Of a stretch of DNA of 64,000 nucleotides, positions 1-8,650 are shown piece after piece. The stretch covers positions 62,001 through 126,000 of the forward strand of contig NZ_VFQC01000002.1 of the NCBI RefSeq assembly GCF_006717075.1. Reading direction: 5' to 3'. This stretch comes from Haloactinospora alba (GTDB lineage: Bacteria; Actinomycetota; Actinomycetes; Streptosporangiales; Streptosporangiaceae). Below the pieces are notes generated by a model, which saw nothing but the letters and a program-made list of their open reading frames with translations, ran no database searches and was not told the origin of the DNA. Both the position numbers and the translations under genes were made by a program. Positions within the stretch are counted from its first letter, which is position 1, and each line of letters opens with the position of its first letter.

Positions 1-1032
1 GCCCAGCGACGGAGCGAGAACGCACAACCGCAGCGCACCGGCGAACGCCTCCCCCGCCACCTTCCCGCCAGCCAGCTCGAAAGCGAGCACACCCCCGCAC
101 CCTCCGGGCAGCACCCGCCGCGCGGTCTCCCGGCTGGGGTGGGTGTCCAGCCCCGGGTAGTGCACGGCGGCCACCTCCGGACGGGCCGACAGCCGTTCCG
201 CCAGAGCCTGGGCGTTGGCGCACTGCGCGCGCACCCGCAACGCCAGCGTCTGCATCCCCCGGATGGTCAGCCACGCGGCGAACGGGTCGAGGGTGGCGCC
301 GGACTCGACGCTGTGCTCGCGCACCGCCCCGTGCGTCCGGGAGTCGGCGAACACGGCCACCCCGCCCATCGCGTCGGAGTGGCCGCCCAGGTACTTGGTG
401 GCCGAGTGGATCACGACATCCGCGCCGTGCTCCAGCGGGCGGCACAGCATCGGGGTGGCGAAGGTGTTGTCGACGACGCTGGTGACGCCGGCCTCGCGCG
501 CGATGCCCAGCAGGGCTGACAGGTCCACGACCCGGACCGTGGGGTTGGTGATGGTCTCCAGGACCATCACGCGGGTGTTGGGACGCAGCGCGGCGCGGAC
601 CTCGTCCGGGTCCTCACCGGAGACGCGGGTGACCTCCACACCCCACCGCCGTTCCAGGTCGGCGAGGAAGGCGAGCGTGCCGCCGTAGAGGCAGTTCTGG
701 GCCACGACGTGGTCGCCGGTTCCCACCAGCGCCCCCACGGTCGAGGTGATCGCTCCCATGCCGGAGGCCGAGGCGAGCGCGGCCGCACCGCCCTCGAGGT
801 CGGCGACGGCCGTCTCCAGCGCGCTGGTGGTGGGGTTGCCGAACCGGGCGTAGAGGTAGGCACCGTCCGGCCCGGTGAAGGCCGCCGCCATGTCCTCCGC
901 GGAGTCGAAGGTGAACGTGTGGTTCTGGTGGATCGGCACGCCCACCGGGCGGCTGCCGTGCACCTCGGACGCCGGGGTGTGGACCGTGCGCGACTCGGGT
1001 TGGGGAGCGGGGTTCGCGGATGTCGTTGTCAT
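1..1032 (-). CDS. Trans-sulfuration family PLP enzyme (cystathionine gamma-synthase/methionine gamma-lyase type), 3' end outside window
   Basis: 344 codons are visible; the C-terminus lies outside the window. The protein reads as the Cys/Met metabolism PLP family: YLYARFGNPTTSALE near the N-terminus, then SGMGAI, VVDNTFATP, and the PLP lysine in SATKYLGGHSD. Family members make cystathionine from an activated homoserine and cysteine, or cleave sulfur amino acids; the sequence alone does not choose. Start is the ATG at 1032, after an Ala/Pro-rich leader typical of actinobacterial copies. It is divergent from a MocR-type PLP regulator only 61 bp away, so that regulator probably controls it. Confidence 0.9.
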   Translation of the reverse strand, partial: MTTTSANPAPQPESRTVHTPASEVHGSRPVGVPIHQNHTFTFDSAEDMAAAFTGPDGAYLYARFGNPTTSALETAVADLEGGAAALASASGMGAITSTVGALVGTGDHVVAQNCLYGGTLAFLADLERRWGVEVTRVSGEDPDEVRAALRPNTRVMVLETITNPTVRVVDLSALLGIAREAGVTSVVDNTFATPMLCRPLEHGADVVIHSATKYLGGHSDAMGGVAVFADSRTHGAVREHSVESGATLDPFAAWLTIRGMQTLALRVRAQCANAQALAERLSARPEVAAVHYPGLDTHPSRETARRVLPGGCGGVLAFELAGGKVAGEAFAGALRLCVLAPSLG

Positions 1033-1071
1033 ACCCGCAACGGTGCGTCCCCCGGCGACGACACGACAGAG

Positions 1072-1089
1072 CCAATCCGGCACGATTGG
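1072..1089. promoter_or_regulatory. Inverted repeat CCAATC-N6-GATTGG, candidate MocR operator
   Basis: A perfect 6-bp inverted repeat with a 6-base spacer lies in the 61-bp gap between the divergent PLP enzyme and the MocR regulator, ending four bases before the regulator start. The position fits autoregulation and control of the divergent gene. The binding role is inferred from position only. Confidence 0.5.
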
Positions 1090-1093
1090 TCCG

Positions 1094-2560
1094 ATGTCGA
1101 AGCCAATTCCCGCGGCGGAGATCGTGACGCTGCTCGGACGCTGGGCGGCGGGCCGGGGTGCGCTGTACCGGCTGCTCGCCGCACGGCTGCGCGCCCTCGT
1201 CGACGAGGGCGCCATCGCGCCGGACAGTACTCTTCCCCCCGACCGCACGCTGGCCGGCCACCTCGCGGTCGGCCGGGGGACCGTGGTCGCCGCCTACGAC
1301 CTGTTGCGCGACGAGGGGGTTGTGGTCCGGCACCGGGGAAGCGGAACCCGCGTCGCCTCCCGGGGGCTGCCGGTGGCGCCCTCGGACCCCACCCAGCACA
1401 CCGGCGGCGCGTACTTCCTCAGCATGCTCGACGACGTTCCGGGCTCGCTCGTGCTGACGTGCGCGGCCCCGGACACCCCGCCTCCGGAGCTTCGACCGGC
1501 GTTCCACCGCGCGGCCGACGGCCTGGGAGAGCTGACCAACGACATCGGGTACCACCCGACGGGTCACCCTGAGCTGCGGAGGGCGGTCGCGGACAGGTTC
1601 ACCGCCCGCGGGCTGGCCACCGCCCCGGAACAGGTCCTGGTGACGACCGGGGCGCAGCAGGCACTCGCGCTCCTCGTGCGCCACTACGTCTCCCCCGGCG
1701 ACACGGTGCTCACGGAACGGCCCACCTACCCGGGGATCCTTCCCCTCCTCGCCGACGCCGCGGCCGACACCCGCACGGTTCCGGTGACCGCCCAGGGCAG
1801 GGACGTCGACACGTACGCGCACGGCATGGGGCGGTCGCGTCCCGCCCTCACCTACGTGGTCCCCTCGTTCCACAACCCCACAGGGGCGCTCATGCCGCCG
1901 CTGCAGCGGCGGCGTCTGGTCCGGATCACGGCGGAGCACGAGGTGCCCCTGGTCGAGGACGAGACCGTGTGCGAACTCGGTTTCGACGGTCCGCCGCCTC
2001 CCCCGCTGGCCGCGTACCCGGGAGGGGAACGGGTCGTGACCGTCGGCTCGCTGAGCAAGGTGGCCTGGGGCGGGTTGCGTGTGGGGTGGATCCGCTCGGA
2101 CGCCGCCACGGTCACCAGACTCGCGCGGTTGAAAGCCATCACCGACCTGGGGACGAACGTCGTCGGCCAGGTGGCCGCGTGCCACCTGCTGGGGACACTG
2201 GACGGTCTGGCCCAGCGGCGGCGGGAGGAGCTCGCGCGGCGGCACGACCACCTGTGCGCTCTGCTGGACCGGTGGCTGCCGGACTGGGAGTACGGGCGGG
2301 CCTCGGGCGGTCAGACCCTGTGGGTCCGGCTGCCGGGAACCACCGGTGCGTCCTTCGCCCAGGTAGCACTGCGCCACGGCGTCGCCCTGCTCTCCGGTGA
2401 CGTTCTGGCACCCGGCGCGGAGGGTGCCGACCACCTACGTCTCCCCTTCCTCCCGGATGAGGAGACGCTGGACACCGCGGTACACCGGCTCAGCCGCGCC
2501 TGGGAGGAGCACACCAGCGCGACCGGCAGGACAGCGACTCTGAACGCGATGGTGGTGTGA
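1094..2560 (+). CDS. MocR/GntR-family transcriptional regulator with aminotransferase-like domain
   Basis: 488 aa. Residues about 15-85 form a GntR winged helix (LPPDRTLAGHLAVGRGTVVA, then HRGSGTRV). The rest is a fold-type I aminotransferase domain with the HNPTG motif and a PLP lysine in VGSLSKVAWGG. MocR proteins use PLP or an aminoacyl-PLP adduct as effector and usually regulate adjacent amino-acid or vitamin B6 genes. The ATG at 1094 is chosen because it opens the wHTH domain and follows the operator-like repeat; in-frame codons further upstream run into the divergent gene. Its likely target is the trans-sulfuration enzyme opposite. Confidence 0.9.
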   Translation: MSKPIPAAEIVTLLGRWAAGRGALYRLLAARLRALVDEGAIAPDSTLPPDRTLAGHLAVGRGTVVAAYDLLRDEGVVVRHRGSGTRVASRGLPVAPSDPTQHTGGAYFLSMLDDVPGSLVLTCAAPDTPPPELRPAFHRAADGLGELTNDIGYHPTGHPELRRAVADRFTARGLATAPEQVLVTTGAQQALALLVRHYVSPGDTVLTERPTYPGILPLLADAAADTRTVPVTAQGRDVDTYAHGMGRSRPALTYVVPSFHNPTGALMPPLQRRRLVRITAEHEVPLVEDETVCELGFDGPPPPPLAAYPGGERVVTVGSLSKVAWGGLRVGWIRSDAATVTRLARLKAITDLGTNVVGQVAACHLLGTLDGLAQRRREELARRHDHLCALLDRWLPDWEYGRASGGQTLWVRLPGTTGASFAQVALRHGVALLSGDVLAPGAEGADHLRLPFLPDEETLDTAVHRLSRAWEEHTSATGRTATLNAMVV

Positions 2561-2783
2561 GCGTACGCACAGCGGGGCGCCCACCGGCGAAAAGCCCCGC
2601 GGCGCGGTGCGCGCCGGTTCCTCGAACGCGTTCCCGCCCCGCGCCCGGTTACCGCACGCGTCCCCGGGGCGCCGCGTGCGGGCTGCTCCTCGCCGCGTGT
2701 GCGCTGACCCCGCCATACCCGTGTTACAGTAGAAGACGTCTTCAGGGCGAACCCCCGGAATCCGCGGGAAAGCTCGCTGACAC

Positions 2784-2856
2784 GCGCTCGTAGCTCAATG
2801 GATAGAGCATCTGACTACGGATCAGAAGGTTGGGGGTTCGAGTCCTCCCGAGCGCA
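2784..2856 (+). tRNA. tRNA-Arg (anticodon ACG)
   Basis: A 7-bp acceptor stem (GCGCTCG/CGAGCGC), D arm GCTC/GAGC, anticodon stem TCTGA/TCAGA with loop CTACGGA, and T arm GGGGG/CCTCC with TTCGAGT can all be drawn. The anticodon is ACG (Arg, CGU). The CCA end is not encoded. Everything from the anticodon loop to the 3' end is duplicated at 14473, so this tRNA is the attachment site of the integrated element and is kept intact. Confidence 0.97.
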
Positions 2857-2924
2857 CCGCCTTGAGACAGCGGAGTTAAGGCCCCGACCTGCGAAAGCAG
2901 GCCGGGGCCTTAACTTGTGCGGTC
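2815..2924. repeat. attL: 110-bp direct repeat (left)
   Basis: This copy starts inside the anticodon loop of the intact tRNA-Arg and runs through the terminator hairpin. It matches 14473-14582 with a single mismatch (2895 A versus 14553 G). The identity beyond the tRNA 3' end shows that the element carries the tRNA tail plus its terminator. Confidence 0.95.
2876..2913 (+). terminator. Stem-loop terminator after tRNA-Arg
   Basis: TTAAGGCCCCGACCTGC, a GAAA loop and GCAGGCCGGGGCCTTAA form a long stem with one mismatch, 19 bases after the tRNA. It lies inside the duplicated att segment. Confidence 0.8.
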
Positions 2925-2951
2925 GGAGTTCGGGTGTGGAACCAACCTGTG

Positions 2952-2971
2952 TGCTAACAGGTTTGCTAACA
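2952..2971 (+). promoter_or_regulatory. Paired TGCTAACA repeats, candidate integrase arm-type sites (left)
   Basis: TGCTAACA occurs at 2952 and again at 2964, 12 bp apart, between attL and the stop of int. The same pair with the same spacing and orientation lies just inside attR. Arm-type sites bound by the N-terminal domain of tyrosine integrases are arranged like this; the role is inferred. Confidence 0.55.
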
Positions 2972-2975
2972 CGCG

Positions 2976-4226
2976 CTAGCCGGCGTTCCGCAGGACGCGG
3001 GCGAAGGTATCGGCCACCGAAGCCCCCTGTTCGTCGATCACGTGGGCATAGACCCGCAAGGTAATCGAGGGATCACCGTGTCCGAGCCGGGCGGCCACCA
3101 CATGCACCGGGACACCGGAGAGAAGCAACGTGGTCGCATGAATATGCCGGAGATCATGCAATCGAGCGGACGGAAGCGGTTCCTCCGGTGCCGGTCTCCC
3201 CTCCCCTGGCTTGTTGTACCGGCGGATCAGAGACGACATCAGCGATGAGACTGTATCCGGATGCACCGGAGCGCCCCATCCGGTGGTGAACACGTAGTCC
3301 TCTGCTCCGCACCACTGCTCCCCGACCGCTAGCCGGTCCTGGAGTTGCTGTTGCCGGTGCGTTCTCAGCACGGCCACCGTCTCAGGATCGATACTCACCA
3401 CACGAGAACGACCGCTCTTCGTCGATCCCTCCACCCGCTGACCATCGATGAAGGCCGCTGTTCCGGTAATGCGGACCTCTTCCGATTCCATATCCACATC
3501 CGACCAGCGCAAGTTGAGTAGTTCGCCACGGCGGGCACCGGTATACGCGGCCAGGTGGAAAAACGCGTACAGCCGATGGCGGCTCGCTACCTCAGTAAGG
3601 AACTGCCGAAGTTGCGCCGGTGTCCACACCGATCCCGGTTCGTTGCGTTCCTTGCGCGGACGCTTCGCCCGTTCAACCGGGTTGGAGGCGATCAGCTGTT
3701 CCACTTCCACGGCGTCCCGGAACGCCCGACGCAACACCGCGTGCACGTATTCGACCGTACGCGGCGACAGCCCCCTACCGTTGCGCCCACCGGTTGCCGA
3801 AAGCTCGCGGTAGAACTTCGTGATAGTAGCGGGACGAAGCGCTTGGATCCGCTGATCACCGAGACGCGGAATTACGTACCGTTCTATGAGGAACCGGTAC
3901 ATGTGCAGCGTTTTCGGCTTGATCTCGACCCCGTGCGTCTCGATCCACTCTTCAAGGTACTCGGTCACGGTGACACGGTTGCGGTCAATGTACTCACCCC
4001 GACGGGCCTTGACCCGAGCTTCATCGCGTGCCGCTTTGGCGTCCTCTTCCGTAGGGAACCCACCAACCCACCTCGGCTTACTCACACCGGTTTCAGGATC
4101 AGTGACCCGGATGACGTAGGACCAAGTGTTACCCCGCTTCATCACGCCATCGCGGAGCTTCGACCGTTTCCTATCGTTGCCGTTGTCTTCCGGCTCGTCC
4201 GGGATCCCCACTGCTGTCTTCGCCAT
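2976..4226 (-). CDS. int: AICE tyrosine recombinase (integrase)
   Basis: 416 aa, a normal length for actinobacterial tRNA-site integrases. Residues about 30-80 form an AP2-like arm-binding domain, about 85-185 the SAM-like core-binding domain, and the C-terminal half the catalytic domain. Catalytic residues visible: Arg in TGARRGELL, Lys in STKSGRSR, His-x-x-Arg in LHDLRHIHATTLL, His in RLGHGDPSI, and the tyrosine nucleophile in RVYAHV. It would integrate the element at the tRNA-Arg 3' end and excise it with Xis. The start overlaps the xis stop (TGATG), and the gene ends 51 bp from attL, the usual place. Confidence 0.95.
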   Translation of the reverse strand: MAKTAVGIPDEPEDNGNDRKRSKLRDGVMKRGNTWSYVIRVTDPETGVSKPRWVGGFPTEEDAKAARDEARVKARRGEYIDRNRVTVTEYLEEWIETHGVEIKPKTLHMYRFLIERYVIPRLGDQRIQALRPATITKFYRELSATGGRNGRGLSPRTVEYVHAVLRRAFRDAVEVEQLIASNPVERAKRPRKERNEPGSVWTPAQLRQFLTEVASRHRLYAFFHLAAYTGARRGELLNLRWSDVDMESEEVRITGTAAFIDGQRVEGSTKSGRSRVVSIDPETVAVLRTHRQQQLQDRLAVGEQWCGAEDYVFTTGWGAPVHPDTVSSLMSSLIRRYNKPGEGRPAPEEPLPSARLHDLRHIHATTLLLSGVPVHVVAARLGHGDPSITLRVYAHVIDEQGASVADTFARVLRNAG

Positions 4227-4420
4227 CAGGCCGCAACCCCCTCAGCAGCCAGCCGCGATGAGATGTAGTCATCCAGGGATTCCACCGGAACCCGGCGACA
4301 ACCATCGATCTTCAACGAGCGCACGGAGCCAACGGCGATCAGCTCATATAGCTTGCTACGGGAAATCGCCAGAGCCCGAGCGGCTTCCGGAACAGTGAGA
4401 AGTCGTTGTGAGGTAGTCAT
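4226..4420 (-). CDS. xis: Excisionase, MerR-like helix-turn-helix
   Basis: 64 aa. LTVPEAARALAISRSKLYEL is an excisionase/MerR-type HTH, followed by a wing (KIDGCRRVPVESLDDYI). It would bend att DNA and steer the integrase toward excision. It lies between rep and int, overlapping both by a few bases, so the two recombination proteins are translationally coupled. The ATG at 4420 is the only start that leaves a complete HTH without entering rep deeply. Confidence 0.9.
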   Translation of the reverse strand: MTTSQRLLTVPEAARALAISRSKLYELIAVGSVRSLKIDGCRRVPVESLDDYISSRLAAEGVAA

Positions 4421-6123
4421 GCGGCTCTTTCCGTTGCCGAATGGTGGTGTTGCCGAACGGTGTCCAGGTGGGCGCGGCGGTTGAGCCGCTCGCCCACGGC
4501 CCGGAGTAATCGGTGTTCGCGAGGGGCCACGTCCGGATCGGTGGGTTTGGCGAGTTCCCACACACAGCGCCCGTTGGTGGCGGTTGCCGAGAGAACCGGA
4601 GCACCCGGCTGCGAGGTCGTCTCGGAGCCGGTGCCGTCGTCGGGGTCGGGGTTGGCGGGATCCACACCGAGGGTTTGCAGCACCCAGGTCAGCCGATCGG
4701 CTTTGTGGTCGGCCAGGGTCTTGTTCGACCATTTGCGCGAGACCAGCACCCGACGTCCGGCATAGCCCAGGTGTTGGCGTTTGTGGGCTTTGGACCGGCA
4801 GAAGCCGGGGCGCATGCCCGCTGTGGGGTTCTGGGGTTGGATGCCGTAGCGCAACCAGTTCGCACACCGAGGTGAGCAGGGTTCGAACCGCAAGGCGTCC
4901 ATGAAGCGGTCCACGTGGCGCTGTTGGGCGGCGGTGGTCACCGGGTGGCACTCGGCGATGTCCTTGGTCAGGTATTTCGCCAGGTAGCGCACGCACCGGT
5001 TGGCATCACCACTGCCGGCCACCACGCCTTTGGCGTCCACTTGGGGACCCAGCCGACACACGTGCATGGGTTCGGCCTCCGGATCCGTGTCCAGCACGTC
5101 CAGGGCCTGTTCCCAAGTGGCCAGCACCTCCCCGGTATCCGGATCGACATAGTTTCCGGTGTCCTCGTCGAAGAGGGGCAGGTGATCGTTGTCGTAGACG
5201 ACCTGTTCAGCGTGGGGCCACCAGACTTGGTGGTAGGTCGCCGCGGCGATCTGGCGCAGTTCGGCCCGGGGCAGGGTGCCCCGGATCGCCATGTGTAGGT
5301 GCGGGGCGAGGCGTTTCTGGGGTTCCACGGTGGCGAAGTACTGCACGTCGAACCCGGCCACCCTACGGAGGTTCTGCACGAACCGGTCGATGAGCTTGGA
5401 GAAGTGAAGCGTGTCGCGCGCGCAGCGTTGATAGTCGTAGGTGTCGGGATCCACCGGGGTGCCGTCCGAGCGCACCCGCCCGTAGGAATCCAGGGTCAGG
5501 GTGAGGAACAGGGACGGGCGAAACGTCGTGCCTGTGGCGCTGTCCTGGAAACTACGGCCCACGGTTCTGCGAGCCATGGGGCGTTTGGGCAGGTCGGGCA
5601 CGTCGCTGCGGCGTTTCGTCGAGCGTGTACGCCGTGGGGAGGAACCACCCGAGGAGGAGGAACCCCGTGAGACCGACCCGCGCAGGCCGGTGGCGGTGAT
5701 CTCCTCATCCATGGCGGTCATGGCCTCGTCCAGCTCGGCCAGCTCGTCAGAGGTGGTCGCTTGGGACGCGGCGAGATCGTCACGGCGAGCCGTGGCCCGA
5801 GCGCGGTGTTCGACCCACCAGCGTTGCACCTGCGAGGGATCATCCGGAGTGGGTGTGGGTTCCTCGTCCAGGTGCCAGCCCTCTTCGCACTGGCTGCGCC
5901 GCAGGGAACGCTTACGAGCCGCACAGGCCGGGCACTGGCTGTCCAACGTGGAGCCGCACGGCACATCCACGATCTCTGAGGCCCCGGTGTCCAGGTTGGT
6001 GCGCCGCAGTGAGACCGGACGGATGCACACCCCGTTGTCGGTGGCGACCTGTTCGGCGACGTCTTTGGCCAGGGGTTGGGCTTGGCGCTCGGCCCGTGTG
6101 GTTTTGCCGGTCGGAGTCGGCAT
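4417..6123 (-). CDS. repSA: RepSA-type rolling-circle replication initiator
   Basis: 568 aa. The N-terminus has a zinc-ribbon-like Cys cluster (CGSTLDSQCPACAARK). A Ser/Arg-rich linker follows (about residues 150-185). The initiator core has LFLTLTLDSYG, the metal-binding HxH motif in RLAPHLHMAIRG, and a tyrosine-bearing helix in VRYLAKYLTKDI. RepSA nicks the double-strand origin after excision and allows replication of the circular form. The stop overlaps xis and the start overlaps tra, consistent with one operon. Annotated from the motif set and gene order of pSAM2-like elements. Confidence 0.88.
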   Translation of the reverse strand: MPTPTGKTTRAERQAQPLAKDVAEQVATDNGVCIRPVSLRRTNLDTGASEIVDVPCGSTLDSQCPACAARKRSLRRSQCEEGWHLDEEPTPTPDDPSQVQRWWVEHRARATARRDDLAASQATTSDELAELDEAMTAMDEEITATGLRGSVSRGSSSSGGSSPRRTRSTKRRSDVPDLPKRPMARRTVGRSFQDSATGTTFRPSLFLTLTLDSYGRVRSDGTPVDPDTYDYQRCARDTLHFSKLIDRFVQNLRRVAGFDVQYFATVEPQKRLAPHLHMAIRGTLPRAELRQIAAATYHQVWWPHAEQVVYDNDHLPLFDEDTGNYVDPDTGEVLATWEQALDVLDTDPEAEPMHVCRLGPQVDAKGVVAGSGDANRCVRYLAKYLTKDIAECHPVTTAAQQRHVDRFMDALRFEPCSPRCANWLRYGIQPQNPTAGMRPGFCRSKAHKRQHLGYAGRRVLVSRKWSNKTLADHKADRLTWVLQTLGVDPANPDPDDGTGSETTSQPGAPVLSATATNGRCVWELAKPTDPDVAPREHRLLRAVGERLNRRAHLDTVRQHHHSATERAA

Positions 6124-7565
6124 CAGGCCACCTCCACATCCGCCACCGGCTGCAGAGAACGAGTTCCGTACTCGTTCGCCATGGCCGTGATGTCGTCGTC
6201 ACTGACGAAGGCGGCCCGCACGCGCACCGGCAGCGGGGAGCCCTCCAGGCGGACGAACGCCACCCCGGGAACATCGGGGTCGATGAGATGGGCGTTGGCG
6301 CCGCGTTCGCGGGCGTCATCGCCGAGCACCATGTCAACCTGAGACGCTTCGTCCAGCCGTAGGGCGATCTTGTCGGGAAACAGGTTGCGCAGGTTCATGA
6401 CCTCTTTGCGCGGGTCCTGGAGTGCGGCCAGCACGCACACTCCCACCGCACGCCCCTGGCTTGTGAGGGTGGCGATGGCGTTCTCGGCCCGGCGGCGGAT
6501 GTCTTTCTCGGGGTGGTAGGCGGTGAGGAAAGCGACCTCATCGACCATGATCACGATGAAGGGGTCCTCGACTGTGGGGGTGTGGGTGCGCCGGATTCCG
6601 GCGTAGCGATCCGCCCGGGCGTGCATCTCGGACACGGCCGCCTCCAACACGTCCACGGCCGCCTCAGCGGTGTCGGCGTAGCGGGCGAACAGGCTCCGGC
6701 CGTAGGACAGTTCCATGCGTTTGGGATCGATCGCCCACACCTGGGCAGTGCCCTCGCCAATGGCGGGCAGCAGGGCGCGGATGGCCGACCAGAGCACCGA
6801 GCCTTTGCCCGAACCTGTCACTCCGACCGTGAGTACGTGGGTGCCGTGCAGCCGCAGGTCCCACGGGGTCCCGTCTTCACACAGGCCCACCTCGAGAGCG
6901 GCCATGTCGACCTGATCCGGGACGGGGCGTGCCGGCAGGGGGTTGGCCAACAGGTCGCGGCGGGGAAACTCCAACACCACGTCGCGCGGCCCGCGCGTGT
7001 AGACCCGGCACGAGGGCGCTTGGAACCCGTGGGCGAGCTCGGTCACCCGGTCTTCGAGATCTCTGGGAGTGGTGCCCTGTACCAGGGTGATGCGCACCCG
7101 ATCCGCCCAGGCGGTGCAGGACACGGTTTTGATGCGGGGCAGGTAGTGGCGTTCCTGATACGACTCGGCCAGTCCGGCCACCACGAGCACGGGTTGCCAG
7201 TGACGCCGGTACACCCACAGCCAGCGCCAGCACGCCAGGCTGCGCAGCACGACCAGGCGGTGGAACGCGGCGGGCCAGTACCACCACCACACCCCTAATC
7301 CCACGCCAGTAAGTACGGCTGTTCCAGAAAGGACCAGCCAGCCGAGATGGACGCCGATCGCTGTGGCGAGCGCGGCCACGGCCGCTGCGACCGGAAACCG
7401 GACAGGGGTGAGCACCACTAGGCGCAGGAGCCGATAGACCCACCGGGACACGATGACGATGCCCGGCGTTTCCACCACCGGGGTCGTGAACCGCACCCCG
7501 TGCGCGGGAAGAGGGGTGGTGGGCTGTACTTGGGCACTTCCGGCACTGCGGTCGCGCAGCATCAC
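6123..7565 (-). CDS. traSA: TraSA-type FtsK/SpoIIIE DNA translocase
   Basis: 480 aa. Hydrophobic segments near residues 35-85 anchor the protein in the membrane. The ATPase domain has Walker A GVTGSGKGS and Walker B FIVIMVDEVAF. In AICEs a single hexameric FtsK-like protein moves double-stranded DNA from donor to recipient hyphae, without relaxase or type IV secretion. It overlaps its neighbours on both sides by TGATG junctions. Confidence 0.93.
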   Translation of the reverse strand: MMLRDRSAGSAQVQPTTPLPAHGVRFTTPVVETPGIVIVSRWVYRLLRLVVLTPVRFPVAAAVAALATAIGVHLGWLVLSGTAVLTGVGLGVWWWYWPAAFHRLVVLRSLACWRWLWVYRRHWQPVLVVAGLAESYQERHYLPRIKTVSCTAWADRVRITLVQGTTPRDLEDRVTELAHGFQAPSCRVYTRGPRDVVLEFPRRDLLANPLPARPVPDQVDMAALEVGLCEDGTPWDLRLHGTHVLTVGVTGSGKGSVLWSAIRALLPAIGEGTAQVWAIDPKRMELSYGRSLFARYADTAEAAVDVLEAAVSEMHARADRYAGIRRTHTPTVEDPFIVIMVDEVAFLTAYHPEKDIRRRAENAIATLTSQGRAVGVCVLAALQDPRKEVMNLRNLFPDKIALRLDEASQVDMVLGDDARERGANAHLIDPDVPGVAFVRLEGSPLPVRVRAAFVSDDDITAMANEYGTRSLQPVADVEVA

Positions 7566-7846
7566 GAGTCACCCCCCAGCACCTCGAACAGGGAGGCTTG
7601 GTACTCGGCCCGTAGGGCCGCGTTGCGCGCCCGGTAGGCGGCCAGATCCGCCCGAGCCGAGGCCGCCACCACGTGCGTGTGCGGGTCCTCGCTGGCATCA
7701 GCGATGCGCTCCAACAGGTTGGTCTTCCAGGCCAGCAGGTCCGAGTTGTCCTGGTGTGGGGCCATGACCGGACGCTGGGAGCGCGATCGCAGTTCCTCCA
7801 GGAACCGCGAGATCTCACGCGCGTGTGAACCCTGAGAGTTCGACAT
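7562..7846 (-). CDS. Small AICE-associated protein of unknown function
   Basis: 94 aa, Ala/Arg-rich and probably helical (SREISRFLEELRSR-like opening, then LAAYRARNAALRAEYQASL). No catalytic motif or membrane segment is visible. It lies between pra and tra and overlaps the tra start, so it is co-transcribed with the transfer gene. Small helical proteins at this position are common in AICEs, but I cannot assign a function. Confidence 0.75.
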   Translation of the reverse strand: MSNSQGSHAREISRFLEELRSRSQRPVMAPHQDNSDLLAWKTNLLERIADASEDPHTHVVAASARADLAAYRARNAALRAEYQASLFEVLGGDS

Positions 7847-7943
7847 AAGCTAGAGACACCTCTTCTACATGTATGAGCAGTGCAACGGGGAGAGGTAGGG
7901 GCGGCCGTTGGTGTTGGCGCACCAGGCCGCCCCGCGTGTGTTC

Positions 7944-8363
7944 TCAGGCGGCGTCCTTGGCAGCGCCCGCGTTGGCTGAGGCAGCCTTGCGCCCCGAGGC
8001 GTTGGGGGCTTTCACTCCGCGTGCCCGCAGCGAGTAGGCCACCCGAGGGCGCCGGCCCGACTCGTCCACATAGGGCATCACCGACATCTGTTCGAACTCG
8101 GCCGGGCGGAACGGCAACCCCGGAACCTCGTCCGGCAGGGTCGGGCACACCTCAGCGGCGACCTTGACTTTCACGCTTTTGGCCTTGCCCCGGGCTTCCG
8201 GGTCGGCGTCGATGACCTCCACCGCCCACAGCGGCAGCCCCGAGGTCTTGTCGGTCTGTTGGCGCTTGGTCTCAAAGTCGGTGATCGCTTCCACCCCCAG
8301 GGCGTAGGCCCCGTGCGGGAACACCGTTCCGAACTCCACCGGCAACGCACCCTGAATAGCCAT
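7944..8363 (-). CDS. pra: Pra-type activator of AICE replication, integration and excision
   Basis: 139 aa. The opening (MAIQGALPVEFGTVFPHGAY), the middle (SGLPLWAVEVIDADPEARGK) and the end (RVAYSLRARGVKAP) match what I recall of proteins annotated as plasmid replication, integration and excision activators. In pSAM2, Pra switches on the rep-xis-int genes and is repressed by KorSA. It is the first gene of the minus-strand operon here, with a strong RBS (GAGGAG) seven bases before the ATG. The low-complexity Ala/Lys tail is typical. Confidence 0.75.
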   Translation of the reverse strand: MAIQGALPVEFGTVFPHGAYALGVEAITDFETKRQQTDKTSGLPLWAVEVIDADPEARGKAKSVKVKVAAEVCPTLPDEVPGLPFRPAEFEQMSVMPYVDESGRRPRVAYSLRARGVKAPNASGRKAASANAGAAKDAA

Positions 8364-8586
8364 CAGATACTCCTCGCTTCGTCTCTATCGCCATAGGTCC
8401 TTGCGGGCTTCGAACGACCGCAAGAACAGATACAGGTATAACATGTATCGATTCATTGTGCCAGTGTTCCCGCTCCTACTGTCTGGCGGGAAGGAAGCAT
8501 CACCGGCCCCTGGACTCAGAGCGACTGTTCTCCTGGACTACGAGGAAGCATCCATTAGAGGGCCGGGACCAGATCACTACGTGGTT

Positions 8587-8634
8587 GGACGTGTTTAGGA
8601 CGTCTCGATAATGTGAGCGCGTCCTTGGACGTCC
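8587..8634 (+). promoter_or_regulatory. GGACGT repeats upstream of HTH/PLD-like gene 1
   Basis: GGACGT occurs at 8587 and 8598 (11 bp apart), followed by a GATAAT -10-like box at 8607 and a third site GGACGTCC at 8627. The second HTH/PLD-like gene has the same tandem motif about one helical turn apart. A shared operator is inferred. Confidence 0.5.
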
Positions 8635-8650
8635 TGCGAACACGGGGTAC

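Noticed and set aside
614-2434. Long 606-codon open frame on the minus strand across the MocR gene
   Set aside because: It has no family features and is a GC-bias shadow of the MocR gene; near its left end it crosses the true trans-sulfuration gene in another frame.
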